A DNA stretch of 64,000 nt from Symbiodinium kawagutii (Eukaryota > Sar > Dinophyceae > Suessiales > Symbiodiniaceae): positions 615,557 to 679,556 of the forward strand of contig VSDK01012688.1 in the NCBI GenBank assembly GCA_009767595.1, in the 5' to 3' direction. Shown here in pieces: positions 53,938 through 63,660 of the stretch. A program made the translations under genes and the position numbers. The notes beneath the pieces are model-generated. The model saw only the letters and a program-made list of their open reading frames with translations. It had not been told where the DNA came from and ran no database searches. Numbering within the stretch: position 1 is the first letter of the stretch; each line of letters begins with the position of its first letter.

Positions 53938-56532
53938 TTGGTTGATTTTGCCAAGTCCTGGCATTGGTCTTCAAACAAGGATTGGAGACAGCAGTTCAAA
54001 TTTGCCACGTTGTTTCTCCCGGGTCAAAACATTGAAATCCCGATTCTTACTTCCATCAAAGATCTTGGTGAATTTATGCTTTATAATAAGATGCATAAAA
54101 TAGGATTTCTTAAAGAAAAATTTCAAGAGGCCAAATCTCGCATATATCGTGTGGCCACTTTGCCATGCGATATGCAAAACAAGTGCAAATTGATTCAAGC
54201 ATCCGCATGGACAGTTGCTTTCTATTCAGCAGACTCTGTGTATGTGGGCAAAACGCACTTTGAACAAATGCGACGTGTAGCCACCAACGCAATTGTAGGC
54301 AAAGGTGACTATACGTCACCTTGGCTGGCGATGTTTAGCATTTCCAAATTCATTGAGGATCCCTTGCTTTTCGTCTTTGTTTCAGTCTGCAGGGTGCTAC
54401 GAAGATTTGCACACTCGCATCGTGATCAGTTTTTGAGTATCCTGAAGCAGGTGCTTGACATGGAGAAGTTTGCATCATTTGGACCTGTTACCACATTTGT
54501 TCGTTATGCCACCAATTTGGGATGGTCAGTACAGGATGATGCTGTGGTTACACACCATAAAGGTTTTCAATTTTCACTCTTACATGACTCTGGTAGATAT
54601 ATCAGGTACATTCTTCGACAATGGTGGCCTTCCTTCATGATTCACCAGATGGATCGAAAGGGGTCTGATGACATTGAGCCGCATTTCCATCTCACTAGGT
54701 CGGTCTTCCAAGAGCTATCAATCACTGAACAGAAGTTGATCATTCGAAACATGCTGGGTGGCTTCCAGACTGAGCAGATCAAAGTGAAATGGTTGCAGCA
54801 CGATGACTGCAAGTGTGCATTGTGTGGTGACATTGAATCAAGACGACATAACATGCTTGAATGTCCAAAGACAGAACATGTTCGGGCTGAGCATTCGGAA
54901 GCCGTCACAATTTTGACACAACATAGGCCGTCCTGGGTTTATCTTCCCATTGCCCATGAATATAAAGATACACAGATGCTCAGACAAATTGTCAATCGTA
55001 TGCAACCGCCGGATCCGGTTCTTCATTGTCCGTTGCAAACAGATGATGCTAAACTGACCTTCTTTACGGATGGTGGGGCAATCAATCCAACAGATGTTGG
55101 TGCAAGAGTTGCAGGATTTGCAGTTGTGCAGGACATCATTGGAATCAGGCAAGAATTCCTTCGCGGGATGGCTTTCTCACAGTGTCAACCTGCCATTTTC
55201 CCATCTTTTCATGTGCTCACAGCTGGAATTGTTCCAGGGTCTCAAACATCAGCAAGAGGTGAGATGTTTGCAATGTTACGTGCTGTACAGGCATGCCATA
55301 ACCTTCCGCCCATGTGCCATGCATACTTTGTCACGGATGCAAAATATGTGCATGACCTTATTCATATGATAGAGGTGCAGCACCCATATGTCCCACCTGC
55401 AGATGTTTCAAACTTGGATATCGTGCAGCAGATCATTCCTCTCTGGAGGATTGGTTTCTTTCACATCCGAAAGGTCAAAAGCCACAGGACTTTCGAATCC
55501 GCCGAGGATTATGATGATTTGTATGATATAGTTGGTAACCATTGTGCTGACATGGCTGTAACTGCAGTGCTTGGTCATGCCACTAAACAAATCAGGCAAC
55601 TTTCAAACGAGATTCGTGCCGCACATATCCTTGAACAGAAACGCTTGAGTCTGGTCTGCCAATATATGGTTGCTCTAAATAGATCCAAACTCATGCAGAT
55701 GAATGAATTACCTGCTGAAAGCTCTCACAATCACGCCTCCAATTCGATGACAGACATGGCACCCGACCCGGAACCAGTAGGTTTGGTCATGCCAAAACAT
55801 GCCATGGGGTTGGATGCCTTAAATTTCTTAAAGACCTTTAAACCTGAAAGTTACGTTTCACACTGTGCTGAAACCGTGCCTGATCACGACAGACTCCAGG
55901 CATGTCAGCAAGGAGCCAATATGGCAATGGCAGTTATTTCCTGGTGTAAGCTTTTGACTTGGCCGCCTGAAACGACACCAAAGTACTCGGTACCCTCTGA
56001 CTGGGGGGTGAGTTGGTTGGAGCTTTTTGTGGACTTTTGTGTTTGCACCCATAAAATGTTTGACATTCGCATTGATGGACTCACGAAAAATTCTCAGTAT
56101 GTAGAATACATGAGTCCTGATGCACTTTTGCTGCCTAAGCAAAAACGTTCCATTGCTGCACAGGCATTCTCTTTGCAGAAAATCATTTCAAATCTTCAAT
56201 CGATTCTTGAAATTGACCTAATGCCGAGGTTCAATTCAAAGAAGTGCTCTTCACTCAACCGCTTGAGTACACAAGGGAAAACCACAGGTATACCCTGTCG
56301 CCCAGGGTTGGGATCACCGAATGTGACCATGAAGATTGTCCATAAGTACTTACAACTAAGTGGTAACAGTCTTGCACTTGGACATCCCATTCCTGTCGAT
56401 GATGTTTTAGCTAATCCAAAGATTGTGGATTGTGACACCATTGAGGAGCTCCCTATTGCAGCCAGACACCAGAAGTATCTTAAGATAATGAAGCAGATTT
56501 CCCGAAAGAAACGGCAGAGGACAGATGTGTGA
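53938..56532 (+). CDS. Retroelement RT remnant, zinc finger, RNase H, C-terminal domain
   Basis: The 864-codon frame has no native start because the element is 5'-truncated; codons are counted from 53938. Codons 1-130 fit the thumb end of a non-LTR reverse transcriptase (SIKDLGEFMLYNKM). A zinc finger follows: C293, C296, H304, C309 in CALCGDIESRRHNMLEC. RNase H has D378 (FFTDGG), E442 (ARGEMFAM), D467 (FVTDAKY) and D538 (GNHCADMAV), all kept. About 300 C-terminal residues match nothing I know, though a similar-sized tail follows the RNase H at 18206. The palm with its YxDD motif and any endonuclease are absent, so the copy is not autonomous. Confidence 0.85.
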   Translation: MVDFAKSWHWSSNKDWRQQFKFATLFLPGQNIEIPILTSIKDLGEFMLYNKMHKIGFLKEKFQEAKSRIYRVATLPCDMQNKCKLIQASAWTVAFYSADSVYVGKTHFEQMRRVATNAIVGKGDYTSPWLAMFSISKFIEDPLLFVFVSVCRVLRRFAHSHRDQFLSILKQVLDMEKFASFGPVTTFVRYATNLGWSVQDDAVVTHHKGFQFSLLHDSGRYIRYILRQWWPSFMIHQMDRKGSDDIEPHFHLTRSVFQELSITEQKLIIRNMLGGFQTEQIKVKWLQHDDCKCALCGDIESRRHNMLECPKTEHVRAEHSEAVTILTQHRPSWVYLPIAHEYKDTQMLRQIVNRMQPPDPVLHCPLQTDDAKLTFFTDGGAINPTDVGARVAGFAVVQDIIGIRQEFLRGMAFSQCQPAIFPSFHVLTAGIVPGSQTSARGEMFAMLRAVQACHNLPPMCHAYFVTDAKYVHDLIHMIEVQHPYVPPADVSNLDIVQQIIPLWRIGFFHIRKVKSHRTFESAEDYDDLYDIVGNHCADMAVTAVLGHATKQIRQLSNEIRAAHILEQKRLSLVCQYMVALNRSKLMQMNELPAESSHNHASNSMTDMAPDPEPVGLVMPKHAMGLDALNFLKTFKPESYVSHCAETVPDHDRLQACQQGANMAMAVISWCKLLTWPPETTPKYSVPSDWGVSWLELFVDFCVCTHKMFDIRIDGLTKNSQYVEYMSPDALLLPKQKRSIAAQAFSLQKIISNLQSILEIDLMPRFNSKKCSSLNRLSTQGKTTGIPCRPGLGSPNVTMKIVHKYLQLSGNSLALGHPIPVDDVLANPKIVDCDTIEELPIAARHQKYLKIMKQISRKKRQRTDV

Positions 56533-56650
56533 GGTGATCGGATCGTGACCGCAATTTGATGCAATCGAATTAGTTTCACAGGTGATTTTGTCCCCTCAAC
56601 ACGAGGCTGGGCTTAATCATTGCGCGCGTTGATTCGTCCGCACTTGCAGC
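53945..56650 (+). mobile_element. 5'-truncated LINE-type retroelement with RT remnant
   Basis: Flanked by the exact 16-bp direct repeat AACAAATGGTTGGTTG at 53929-53944 and 56651-56666. The 2.7-kb insert starts in the C-terminal part of the reverse transcriptase. It ends about 120 bp after the stop codon with no poly-A. The target was a family-A TIR element. Confidence 0.75.
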
Positions 56651-56772
56651 AACAAATGGTTGGTTGGTTGACCTAACATGTTTCATAGGGGTGGTTCAAC
56701 CAAACAGACATGGTTGTGGTGCTTCCCATCCCACCACTGAACCATGCCCCATGGTCCCTGCCAGCACCGCAG

Positions 56773-56872
56773 GGCAGTCCGCGAGATGCAGCGAATGCAT
56801 TGGATGCCTTGGGACGTTTGAGTTGGGAAGCCCGGGCAGCAGTGGCAGCGGGGCCCTGGCGTGGCTTTCTGG
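56773..56872 (+). CDS. Helical-repeat protein exon
   Basis: After CAGCACCGCAG the frame reads GSPRDAANALDALGRLSWEA then RAAVAAGPWRGFL. It ends at a GT (56873) in phase 1. The exon at 57734 supplies the missing two bases (G + GT gives Gly). The core DAANALDALGRL resembles heptatricopeptide/FASTK-type repeats of organelle RNA-binding proteins. That identification is from pattern only. Confidence 0.45.
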
Positions 56873-56896
56873 GTTGGTACTGGTACCACTCACCTG

Positions 56897-57001
56897 GCTG
56901 TTTCTCAAGCCATAGGGGTAGCCCCAAGTTGTGGTTGGTTTATGGCTATAAATGACTGAGATTGGATGATTTTGGGGTACCCCCATTTTGAGAAACCACC
57001 A
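56897..57001. mobile_element. TIR element, family B copy 14
   Basis: GCTGTTTCTCAAGCCATAGGGG and GGGTACCCCCATTTTGAGAAACC around GGTTTATGGCTATAAATGAC. It lies inside the intron between the 56773 and 57734 exons. Confidence 0.7.
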
Positions 57002-57599
57002 CCTGGAGGTACATGACTGTACCTGGTATCACGTTGGACCTAAGGCGTTTCAGATGCCGTTGAGATCGAGCCCCGCAAGATGGAATCCTGAGTTACTTTG
57101 GTAAGGCCATGTCATCTGATTTTCTGTAGACTGCACAGTTGCAGCTGGTCTTTTGATATCGAGACCCCTCCATGGCTTCGAGTTAGTGGTTCAGAGGGCA
57201 AGTAGCGATGATATAATCATTTGTGAGGGTGGATACTACACAAATGGTATTTAGTTGTGGGTCAATACTCTATACCCCTTTTGTTCACATCCCATAAATG
57301 ACCTAACTGGGGACCTTTGTTGAGAGGTTCACCTACCCATTTTGCTCAGATGTAATGTAGGGATATGACCCAGCCCGTGATATGAAACCCAGTGATTACT
57401 GTATTGCTGATAATTAATCATTAATCAAAACCATTATGAACCATTAGTACTCATTATCAATCATTATTAACCACCCATTGTTGACCATCATGAACCGTTA
57501 TCAACCATTATTCATCATTGTTTCCCATTATCAACAATTGTGAACTGAAGTAATTGTTTCCCCTTATTTACTTCATTATATTATCGTTATCAACCATTA

Positions 57600-57707
57600 T
57601 ATGGTGGTTTCTCAAAATAGGGGTACCCCTATAAATGGCTGGTTTATTGCTGATAATGATTATTAATGGATGATTTGGGGGTACCCCTATTTTGAGAAAC
57701 CATTATA
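57600..57707. mobile_element. TIR element, family B copy 15
   Basis: ATGGTGGTTTCTCAAAATAGG...and GGGTACCCCTATTTTGAGAAACC are almost perfectly complementary, the best palindrome of the family. It lies just left of the 57734 exon. Confidence 0.85.
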
Positions 57708-57733
57708 TACTTCGGAACTGCGTGAAGTGTCAG

Positions 57734-57805
57734 GTGTACAGAGCGATGAAGTCTTGGATGCTTTTGCAGAGTGCGCTTCTGTGGTCCCCCAGTGGTACTG
57801 TAGTG
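57734..57805 (+). CDS. Helical-repeat protein exon between two family-B elements
   Basis: After AGTGTCAG the frame reads VQSDEVLDAFAECASVVPQW then YCS. It ends at GTGGTGG (57806), the start of the next family-B element. SDEVLDAFAECA aligns with the LDALGRL core of the previous exon. Both flanks are TIR elements, with only the exon left between them. Confidence 0.45.
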
Positions 57806-57985
57806 GTGGTGGTTTCCTAAAATTCGGCTACCTCCAAATCATCCAAGATAAGTCACTTAAAGTCATAAACCAACCATAATTTGGGGGTACCCCTATAACT
57901 CAGGGGTACCCCTATTAATGATTTTTAGTCTTTTTGCCATCCATTTTCGAGGTTCCCAATTTTAAGAACCCCCCTTGTAGACTCA
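57806..57985. mobile_element. TIR element, family B copy 16 (expanded)
   Basis: GTGGTTTCCTAAAATTCGGC at the left; GGGGTACCCCTATAACTC followed by GGTTCCCAATTTTAAGAACC at the right. It contains two right-end-like blocks, suggesting a nested or duplicated copy. Confidence 0.55.
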
Positions 57986-58650
57986 AGATCTGACTGTTTG
58001 CATTGGTTTGGACTATCAGTGGTATAAACATGTATAAACTTAGTTAAGCATGTGATTGGGTTAGGTCTAAACTCATCTGAGTACTACCCGCTGATGCTAA
58101 TCTCAATGGTTTGTTCGGGGCAGAGGAGCAGTTCTGGATGATGCCACACCTTCAGCATGGGATCAGCCACTCAGGACCCACTTAATGGTCAACACAAGGG
58201 CCTTGCACGTTGAGAGAAATGGCTGTGGGTCAAGGGCCCCGTCCGTACCCCTGGTTGTGCACATCCAAACTAGCTGGTCGTTGAACTGTCGGAATGTTCA
58301 TATATCCATTTGTTGGTTGATGTTGGTTGGTTCACATGGAGCCATTGGTTGGTTGGTTGAATCCATTGTTGGTTGGTCCATTTGTTGGTTGATGTTGGTT
58401 AAATGGCACTTAGCTGTTTCTTTGGGTTGGTTGATGAGACAATCTACTGGCAACTCTTGGTTTTACCATCTCTCAAAGATTATTATGGGCCATGCGGGGT
58501 TGCTGTGAAGATCTCCAAGAATCAAAGCAGTGAATGTTTGGTGATCCACTGTTTTGATCTACTGTTTTGATCTTTCCAGTTGGATCACCAAACTGTTGAT
58601 CCCCTGGTGATCGCCAGTAAGCAGATCCACAGGTTGGTGATCCACTGGAG

Positions 58651-58748
58651 GTACTTGCCGAACCACTTGGACCAGTTTGGTCCCAAAGATGTGGTCGGTT
58701 GTTGCTCTGGTTTGGGCCGTCTCAAGGCCCGGAGTTCGGAGATGATGC
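58651..58748 (+). CDS. Helical-repeat protein exon
   Basis: After ATCCACTGGAG the frame reads YLPNHLDQFGPKDVVGCCSG then LGRLKARSSEMM. It ends before a GTAGGG donor at 58749 in phase 1, which matches the two-base start of the exon at 59100. The core DVVGCCSGLGRL aligns with DAANALDALGRL. Confidence 0.45.
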
Positions 58749-58788
58749 GTAGGGGGTGGCAATAGTGGTTCGTGATGTCCTACGTGGC

Positions 58789-58906
58789 TATGGGCTATGG
58801 GTCGATATTAACCAACAATAGGGGGTCCTAACCAACCAATTATAGGGAAAACAATGATTAATGATAGGGGAACCAGCGGTACAGGGTTTCGATCCGCAGC
58901 CATATG
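58789..58906. mobile_element. TIR element, family C copy 7
   Basis: GGCTATGGGTCGATATTAACC and GGGTTTCGATCCGCAGCCATAT are inverted ends. It is followed directly by two family-B copies. Confidence 0.65.
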
Positions 58907-59008
58907 CCTGTTTCTCAAAATAGGAGAACCCCGAATCATCCAACATTTGCCATCTATAGTCATACACCAAGCATTTTTGGGGTTCCCTATTTTGAGAAAC
59001 ACCCATAT
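58907..59008. mobile_element. TIR element, family B copy 17
   Basis: CTGTTTCTCAAAATAGGAGAACC and GGGGTTCCCTATTTTGAGAAAC are inverted ends. Confidence 0.75.
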
Positions 59009-59099
59009 GGGAGTTTCTCAAAATAGGGGCACGAAAAATGGATGGTTTGTTATAAAAAGTGATTTACGAAAAGATGATTTGCGGGGTCCCCTATGGCAG
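59009..59099. mobile_element. TIR element, family B copy 18, abutting an exon
   Basis: GAGTTTCTCAAAATAGGGGC at the left; GGGGTCCCCTATGGCAG at the right, where the last AG is the acceptor of the exon at 59100. Confidence 0.65.
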
Positions 59100-59172
59100 C
59101 TGTGTTGGTGAATGCTACTCGTCATGCAGAGCTCAGTGTTGATGCTGCTCTTGCCGTCACCAGTAGCGCTTG
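59100..59172 (+). CDS. Helical-repeat protein exon
   Basis: Two bases complete a codon from 58748, then VLVNATRHAELSVDAALAVT then SSAWRSL. Several GT dinucleotides between 59150 and 59185 could be the donor. The frame stops at TAG near 59195. The helix pattern matches the other repeat exons. Confidence 0.4.
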
Positions 59173-59595
59173 GAGGTCCCTGTGCGGAGAATAGCGGAGA
59201 TATATCAACTAATCGATAGAGTATAGACATGTCTAATATGGACTATGGATGGGAGTTGTCCGAAAATCCTTGAGAAGAGTAGTTGTTGGGAACAAGAATT
59301 CAGGACAACCCTCATATCGATTTCTATAATCATTTCGACAGTACATTTCAAGGACACACGCACACATGCAAATACCAACATCGATACGAATGCAAGAGCA
59401 AACCCAACTGTTGAGTGAGTACGAATACGAATGCATCGCGATAATTCGCAGTACAAAACCAAGTGCAACGAAGAGAGCAAAATATAATTCAAGTGCAAAA
59501 TGCAAGTACAACAACTATGGTACAATTAATAAATTCAAGTACAAAATGCAACAGCAACTATGGTATGCAATTGAATACGCTACTATGCAATGTCA

Positions 59596-59713
59596 TATGG
59601 CAGTGGGTCAAACCCCGTACCCTTGGTTCCCCTATCAATGACCATTGTTTCCCTGTTATTGGTTGGCTATTATTCCCCATTATTGGTTGATTAATATTGA
59701 CCCACAGCCATAT
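59596..59713. mobile_element. TIR element, family C copy 8 (reverse orientation)
   Basis: ATATGGCAGTGGGTCAAACC and ATATTGACCCACAGCCATAT are inverted ends around CCTTGGTTCCCCTATCAATG. Confidence 0.75.
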
Positions 59714-59772
59714 GCCTTCGCAAAAACTACCGCGCAAAAACCGCTTGATACCCCAGCAGTGTCATGTTCCAG

Positions 59773-59827
59773 GAGCGGGACGAGGCGTCCTTGTTGGCCA
59801 TGGCCGGGTGTGGGAGCTTGGCGTTCG
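59773..59827 (+). CDS. Helical-repeat protein exon
   Basis: After TCATGTTCCAG the frame reads ERDEASLLAMAGCGSLAF and meets a GT near 59828. The L-L-A-M-A-x-x-G-x-L core is consistent with the neighbouring repeat exons. Two other frames are open here, so the frame is chosen by similarity. Confidence 0.4.
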
Positions 59828-60292
59828 GTTGGTCAGATATTCCCATCGTGAAACGAACGATTGTTTATGGTGGTTATATGGTTTATGATGATGATTCATG
59901 GTTTATGGTTGTTATTTATGATGGTTATAGTATGTTATAGTTATGGTTGTCCACAGTTGGACCATTCTGGAACTATGTCAACATTGTCAACAAACAATCG
60001 CATGATTTCTTGGGATGCGGAAAATCGCCAGTGCGAAAGGAAGGTGTTTTTTTGTGTCAGGGGGGGGCACTCAGACTCTTTCCAGGAAAGAAGTGAGCGA
60101 AGTGAGCAACGGAAAAAAAACGACATTGCTGCAGACTTCAAGGCATCACTCATCAACACTGCTACCAAGTTGATGCTTACTCGTAATAGAGAGCGGCCTG
60201 GACCCCCACCAGGGACGCATTTAAAGGGATAGCAACCCATGCTTTTCACCCCTCCCATGAGCGGACCATTCCCTTGTCCCATGCCCGACGAG

Positions 60293-60440
60293 GTTGGTGT
60301 CCGCGGACCTTGAGAGTTACTCCATACGTGCCCTGGGCTTGATCAGCTTGTGGCACGCAGCATTGGGGGACTTGCAAGCCAGTGGCGATGTTGCAGATGA
60401 TTCTTTGTTTGACTTGGGGGATAGGGGCTTAGTGCTTCCG
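60293..60440 (+). CDS. Helical-repeat-like exon
   Basis: After GCCCGACGAG the frame reads LVSADLESYSIRALGLISLW, HAALGDLQASGDVADDSLFD. The right border is undefined. The D-L-E-x-x-x-I-R-A-L-G-L core fits the repeat series. Confidence 0.35.
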
Positions 60441-61116
60441 TTGAGCGTGATAGAAAGTCAACAGATAGATATCCAGATTTTTAGGTCCTTGCTGGGAAAA
60501 GAATTGAAAAGAGGGATAAAGCCCTGACCAAGCTTGTGCCCCAAGGACCTTTGACCAGTTGCGTAGTCGTGGACCATCTTGCCGTCATATGCTCCAGTCT
60601 CGCTGTTGAGGTAGTCCACCAGCATTGTCGCCATCTGACCCATGGGGCAAAGCATAGAACTCCATAAGTTCGCAGACCCCAGGTTTTGGTCATCAGCATT
60701 TTCCCCGAGCCTCCGAGCGTGGGTGAACGTTCAACAAGCATTCCCAAAAGCGAGCAGTGATCACCAAAGGAGATGTTCAGGCCAGAATACATCAGCAGAC
60801 CTCCAAACCCATGGCTTATAATTTCTTCCGGGGAGTTTAGATTGAGAATAGGGCTTTGGACAACCATACTTGGGGGTTATACGACATCAAAGCGACTGTT
60901 ACAAAGCGCCATGGATCAGTATGGTTGTTCTATCTTGTTCTTTGCATGTTTTTTTGGTGAACTCAAAAACAAATCATGCATTTCACCATGTATTGCTTGG
61001 TTCGCCCAAATTCTCATTTTTCGCACTACGCAGAATGTCTTGGAACTCGTAGAAGAGACATCGGCAACCGTTTGATCCGTTATCATGATATCGATGCTAT
61101 CCTCAGTTCTTCCCAG

Positions 61117-61265
61117 TATGGAACATGCTGATAGTATAGATATTGTTGTAGATTGTAACTCCCTTGGTATCCTTTAGTATGATCATTCCCTATGAAACAT
61201 GCTGATAGTATAGATATTGTTGTAGATTGTAACTCCCGTGATATCCTTTGGTATGATCATTCCCT
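61117..61265. repeat. 74-bp tandem duplication
   Basis: AACATGCTGATAGTATAGAT at 61122 recurs at 61196, with few changes over the 74-bp unit. Confidence 0.85.
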
Positions 61266-61561
61266 GTATATTTCTTTGAACGTTTGTTCCTAATAATTAG
61301 GGAATTCTACGGTCACAATGAGCTAAAACCATCCTCATCAAACAGATAAACCATGCATGAATTCCTTCGGAATGACCACCAAGCCAACAAATAGCATCAA
61401 AAGCTCAATAACACACCTTGATTATTGGACATAATTACACAACACTCTCAAATTATTGTTTTTTCGAGTCTACAATGTAGATTGGATTGGATTAGATTGG
61501 ATTGGATCTACATGTAACATGTTCTTGACACGTTGGATCGGATTCTCTCGCTGAAGGTCAG

Positions 61562-61735
61562 CTCGCAGAGGTTTTGACGGCTTTTGCGCGTCTACGAGTC
61601 CGGGAGGCCTCCTTGGAAGTGCCGTTTCGTGCCTGGGGGTCACAGCTGACCTGGCTGGATGGGCGCCCCTGTGACCTTGCAAAGTGCTCACTTCTGGCCT
61701 CGGAAAATGGCGCTTTTCATTTCAGAACACCAAAG
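61562..61735 (+). CDS. Helical-repeat protein exon
   Basis: After GAAGGTCAG the frame reads LAEVLTAFARLRVREASLEV, PFRAWGSQLTWLDGRPCDLA, KCSLLASENGAF. LAEVLTAFARL is the clearest heptatricopeptide/FASTK-like repeat core in the window, and CDLAKCSLLA looks like the start of the next repeat. The stop follows at 61760. The right border is uncertain. Confidence 0.5.
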
Positions 61736-61739
61736 ATAC

Positions 61740-62530
61740 GGCTATTCATGGTTGTCACATAGTTATTTGTCGTTATTCAATGATTACCCATGGTCACTAC
61801 AGGCTTATTTTATAATGCACATTCATTACTATTCGTTGTGGGTTTTCACCACACCGACTACGGAGCAGAATGGCCATCCAGTATGGTGAACAGCAATGTT
61901 GGCAGCGGAAATTGGACCATTCTGTGCTTTGTTCAGCTGGGTTTTGCGAACTTGAGAGCTTTAGATTTAACATTGAAACGGCAGAATCTTGTTCTGGTGA
62001 AACTCCTGTATCGTCCAATATCAGGCGGGAATCACATTTTTTTCTGAGATCAAGATTGACGATGATTGATATACAACCATTGTTTCAAGCACAACAGTTG
62101 TTGATATCCATATCCACTATCATATTTTCAACCATTGCTAAGCATGTTAATCATTGTCTACCTGTGGAAGTCTGCGCCTTTTGATCGCTGAAGATATCCG
62201 ATAGCATGTGGCAGCTGCTTGTTCAGCACATTGAAATGGCGAGGAATTCACTGAGCAGATCCGTGGACATTCATGGGAATCGGCATATCTGTAAGTGCAG
62301 GGAAGATCAGGACATCAATAATAGACAGGTTGCTTGTGTTCCCTTTTTCAAGACTGTGTGATTCGATGACATCCACATCTTCATGAATCAGAAACATCCC
62401 AAGGAGAGGGGAGCTTCAGTTCTTGCCCAGATCAATTCTTACAAAGATCAATTCTTGTCCAGATCATTTCCTACAAACAAAGACACTTGGCCAAAGACCG
62501 TGTAGATTCTTCAGTCTCATCCTTGGTTGC
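61740..62530. other. No secure gene
   Basis: Two + frames are open over 61870-62030, one reading KLDHSVLCSAGFCELESFRF. It could be a further exon with a GGTGAA donor near 61998, but neither frame stands out. Confidence 0.3.
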
Positions 62531-62536
62531 CGCGCG

Positions 62537-62607
62537 ATGGCTCCGCTGGATTGGGACAAGGCCGGGGGTAGTGGGATTTTGCAGCCAGCTGCGGCTTGTT
62601 TGAAGTT
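62537..62607 (+). CDS. Exon-like segment with a strong donor
   Basis: The ATG at 62537 reads MAPLDWDKAGGSGILQPAAA then CLK and ends before GTAAGT at 62608 in phase 2. The other two frames contain stops. It could be a first exon or an internal one. The next exon-like segment (62998) does not fit its phase. Confidence 0.35.
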
Positions 62608-62997
62608 GTAAGTGATGTGCTCCCCAGCTGTGGTTCATGATGAATCAAATGACATGGGCACCAGAATGCCTGAATGCACATGAAGCAGTTGTGATGTCAT
62701 GGTTAATAGGATAGTGGGTTTATTTTGTCATTGCCCCGATGGCAAAAACAGCTTGGCACATGGTGGTGACCTCTAGTTCTGCAGGTTAATACACATTCCC
62801 ATACGTATATGCATACATAAAACAAACAAGCACTGTATTTGTTTATGCATACAGATGTGTGAAATATACCTTTGCAGTCAAATGGCTTGATAATCGCGCT
62901 TACAGTAAGGGGGCATCACCTTGCGTGCTGGGCTTATTGACTTCTGTGCTACTGGACTTGAGATTTCATCAGCCAACATAGATACTGATTCTTACAG

Positions 62998-63185
62998 ATG
63001 AGTGCTGTGTTTGGGCCAGCCCTGGAACTGATCACACCTCCCAAGGGAATGTTTTTGCTGCAGGGAGCTGCAAGGTTTTTTATGCTTGCATTTTTCATGG
63101 ATAAAACCCTGCAGATGTTTGGAAGCCATTCAGATCCCTTGCAGACAAAGATGAGAATGTTAGGTTCGCAACCCTTGTGGAACCA
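62998..63185 (+). CDS. Possible exon, unrecognised
   Basis: After GATTCTTACAG the frame reads MSAVFGPALELITPPKGMFL, LQGAARFFMLAFFMDKTLQM. The acceptor is strong and the hydrophobic stretch is helical. The right border is undefined. Confidence 0.3.
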
Positions 63186-63306
63186 ACGAAGACCCAAAAG
63201 CAGGAGAGATAATGCTAGTGTGTGACGACAGACAGTGCCACCATGCAGCATAGGACCAGAGAATCCCATTCAATGGTTTGATATTGGAGGAAATTGGTTC
63301 TTTCAG

Positions 63307-63440
63307 GTATTATCCAACATTTTCTCATCAAGGGATCAACATCCACAGTGCTCTGGTTCGCACAGTATCCTCCAAGCATGATGTAGTCAAGCTAGTGGCA
63401 GATTTGCACCCGACTGTGGCTGGAAAACAGCTGCCAAGAA
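63307..63440 (+). CDS. Exon, unrecognised
   Basis: After GGTTCTTTCAG the frame reads YYPTFSHQGINIHSALVRTV, SSKHDVVKLVADLHPTVAGK, QLPR and meets a GT at 63441. HDVVKLVADLHP has the same D-V-V-x-x-x-x-x-L rhythm as the repeat exons to the left. Confidence 0.4.
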
Positions 63441-63558
63441 GTGTATGGTATGCATTGCATGGTTCATTTTTTCCCTCTAAACTATTCACTTAATCCCGAA
63501 TTGGCAAACAATGGCGAACATGCCATTCATTACTTCAGTCCAACTCACCACTCTGCAG

Positions 63559-63660
63559 GCGGGCGAGGTTTTGGATCCTGCCGATTTTCCGTTCGAAGAT
63601 GCGGATCCCTTGTCTGCCCATAAGGCGGTCAAGTTGCAGTGGCGCTTGTGTGTTGACTGA
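63559..63660 (+). CDS. Possible terminal exon
   Basis: After CACTCTGCAG, 33 codons read AGEVLDPADFPFEDADPLSA then HKAVKLQWRLCVD, ending at TGA 63658-63660. It is acidic and protein-like. A second frame is open across the same span, and the phase does not match the 63307 exon, so the call is tentative. Confidence 0.35.
   Translation, partial: AGEVLDPADFPFEDADPLSAHKAVKLQWRLCVD

Larger units (their letters stand above)
53887..56707. mobile_element. TIR element, family A copy 10, split by a LINE
   Basis: The left part (TTTGGTTGGTGATTAG ... AACAAATGGTTGGTTG, 53887-53944) and the right part (ACCTAACATGTTTCATAGGGGTGG ... CCAAACAG, ending 56707) form one diverged family-A element interrupted by the LINE. 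Confidence 0.65.
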
